From the NCBI GenBank assembly GCA_007135995.1, contig SLHU01000080.1, positions 1 through 6,378 on the forward strand: 6,378 nucleotides of DNA, in the 5' to 3' direction. Under the pieces are notes generated by a model, which saw nothing but the letters and a program-made list of their open reading frames with translations, was not told the DNA's origin and did no database searches. Shown piece by piece: positions 5,885 to 6,378 of the stretch. The position numbers and the translations under genes were made by a program. The stretch is from Clostridiales bacterium (lineage in GTDB: Bacteria; Bacillota; Clostridia; Saccharofermentanales; UBA5734). Numbering within the stretch: position 1 is the stretch's first letter; each line of letters opens with the position of its first letter.

Positions 5885-6378
5885 GATTGCTCTCCCTCAG
5901 CGTTTTTATTCTGCTTTAAATCGGCTTTGATGCTTCTGGTGCCCGTACCGTTGTCAGGTAGTGTGTCACGCTGCAGTCTTGTCTGCTGTGAAACGATATA
6001 TCGCGGACGTCCTTTTACCTCTGTGAATATACGAGCAATATAAATCCCGAGCAGACCGAGGCTGACCATGATACTGCCGCCAATCAGAAGCTGCAGCAAA
6101 ATAACTGTCGTGAAACCTGAAGCTGCATGGCCGCTGAACCAGTTGAAAAGTGTCTGTACGGCTATGATAAAGCTGCCGGTGAGCAGAAGGATGCCAATGA
6201 ACGTGATGAACTGCAGGGGTGCTGTTGAAAAACTGGTAATTGCGTTTATGCTTAGTTTGGCCAGCCGCAGGACAGACCATTTGCTGGCACCGGTCTGCCG
6301 GGCGGCGACTTCAAAGGTAAACGTTTTGCGTCTGAAACCCAGCCAGGCCGAAAGTCCCCGGAAAAAGGTGTCATGCTC
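5881..6378 (-). CDS. Polyisoprenyl-phosphate glycosyltransferase, GtrB/CsbB type (C-terminal part)
   Basis: The reverse frame is open from the window edge to a TGA at 5881-5883, giving the last 165 residues; the N-terminal GT2 catalytic domain with the start lies beyond 6378. Visible are the end of the catalytic domain (EHDTFFRGLSAWLGF, 1-15 of the fragment), the amphipathic link (KWSVLRLAKLSINAITSFS, 33-51), two membrane segments (about 54-77 and 89-116), and GIYIARIFTEVKGRPRYIV (111-129), a hallmark of this family. A hydrophilic tail of about 35 residues follows. Such enzymes move a sugar from a nucleotide-sugar (often UDP-glucose or a related donor) to undecaprenyl phosphate on the cytoplasmic face. 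The loaded lipid is then flipped, often by a GtrA-like protein, and used by a GT-C enzyme. The downstream overlapping gene fits that last role. The donor sugar cannot be told from this end. An internal ATG at 6097-6099 is not a true start, because strong homology continues upstream of it. Confidence 0.95.
   Translation of the reverse strand, partial: EHDTFFRGLSAWLGFRRKTFTFEVAARQTGASKWSVLRLAKLSINAITSFSTAPLQFITFIGILLLTGSFIIAVQTLFNWFSGHAASGFTTVILLQLLIGGSIMVSLGLLGIYIARIFTEVKGRPRYIVSQQTRLQRDTLPDNGTGTRSIKADLKQNKNAEGEQS
5892..5898 (-). promoter_or_regulatory. Ribosome binding site GAGGGAG within the end of the GtrB-like gene
   Basis: On the reverse strand GAGGGAG lies 7 bases before the ATG at 5882-5884 and codes for part of the last residues of the upstream gene. 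With the ATGA stop/start overlap, it lets ribosomes both re-initiate and load directly, tying output of the two membrane enzymes together. Confidence 0.75.

Noticed and set aside
5966..6280. Reverse-strand 104-codon ORF overlapping the GtrB-like gene in another frame
   Set aside because: The competing frame matches the polyisoprenyl-phosphate glycosyltransferase family along its full length, while this one matches nothing.

Overview
The window reads as chromosomal DNA from a Gram-positive bacterium of the Bacillota type. Three things suggest this: a membrane-anchored VanW-family protein, purine-rich Shine-Dalgarno sequences of the AAAGGA / GAGGGAG kind, and one GAAC-N4-GTTC site of the form bound by Bacillus-type LexA. 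The genus cannot be named from the sequence. There is no sign of a mobile element, CRISPR array, tRNA or rRNA.

Layout. Positions 1-277 hold no convincing complete gene: possibly the last codons of an upstream gene, a weak terminator-like hairpin, a repeated TGTnCTTnTTG motif and a LexA-like palindrome. Positions 278-2029 (+) encode a 583-residue VanW protein with one N-terminal membrane anchor, a Glu/Arg-rich helix, a VanW domain, a C-terminal G5-like segment and a very acidic tail. A short convergent gap follows. The (-) gene at 2169-3500 fuses a PHP-type phosphoesterase to a MutT-like NUDIX domain; a 20-nt palindrome inside its last codons looks like a terminator shared by both convergent genes. 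After a gap of 149 bases come two (-) genes that overlap by ATGA. Transcribed first is a polyisoprenyl-phosphate glycosyltransferase of the GtrB/CsbB type, cut by the window edge at 6378. Second is a 744-residue multi-spanning protein (3650-5884) that resembles a GT-C glycosyltransferase.

How the genes may work together. The overlapping pair has the logic of a lipid-carrier glycosylation module. The GtrB-like enzyme would load a sugar onto a polyprenyl phosphate at the inner membrane face, and the GT-C-like protein would transfer it outside the cell to an envelope polymer or protein. The VanW protein is also predicted to sit at the cell surface. The PHP-NUDIX enzyme is cytoplasmic and seems functionally separate. 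Its two hydrolase domains, one for nucleotides or 5' ends of nucleic acids and one for nucleoside diphosphate bonds, make it the most unusual object in the window.
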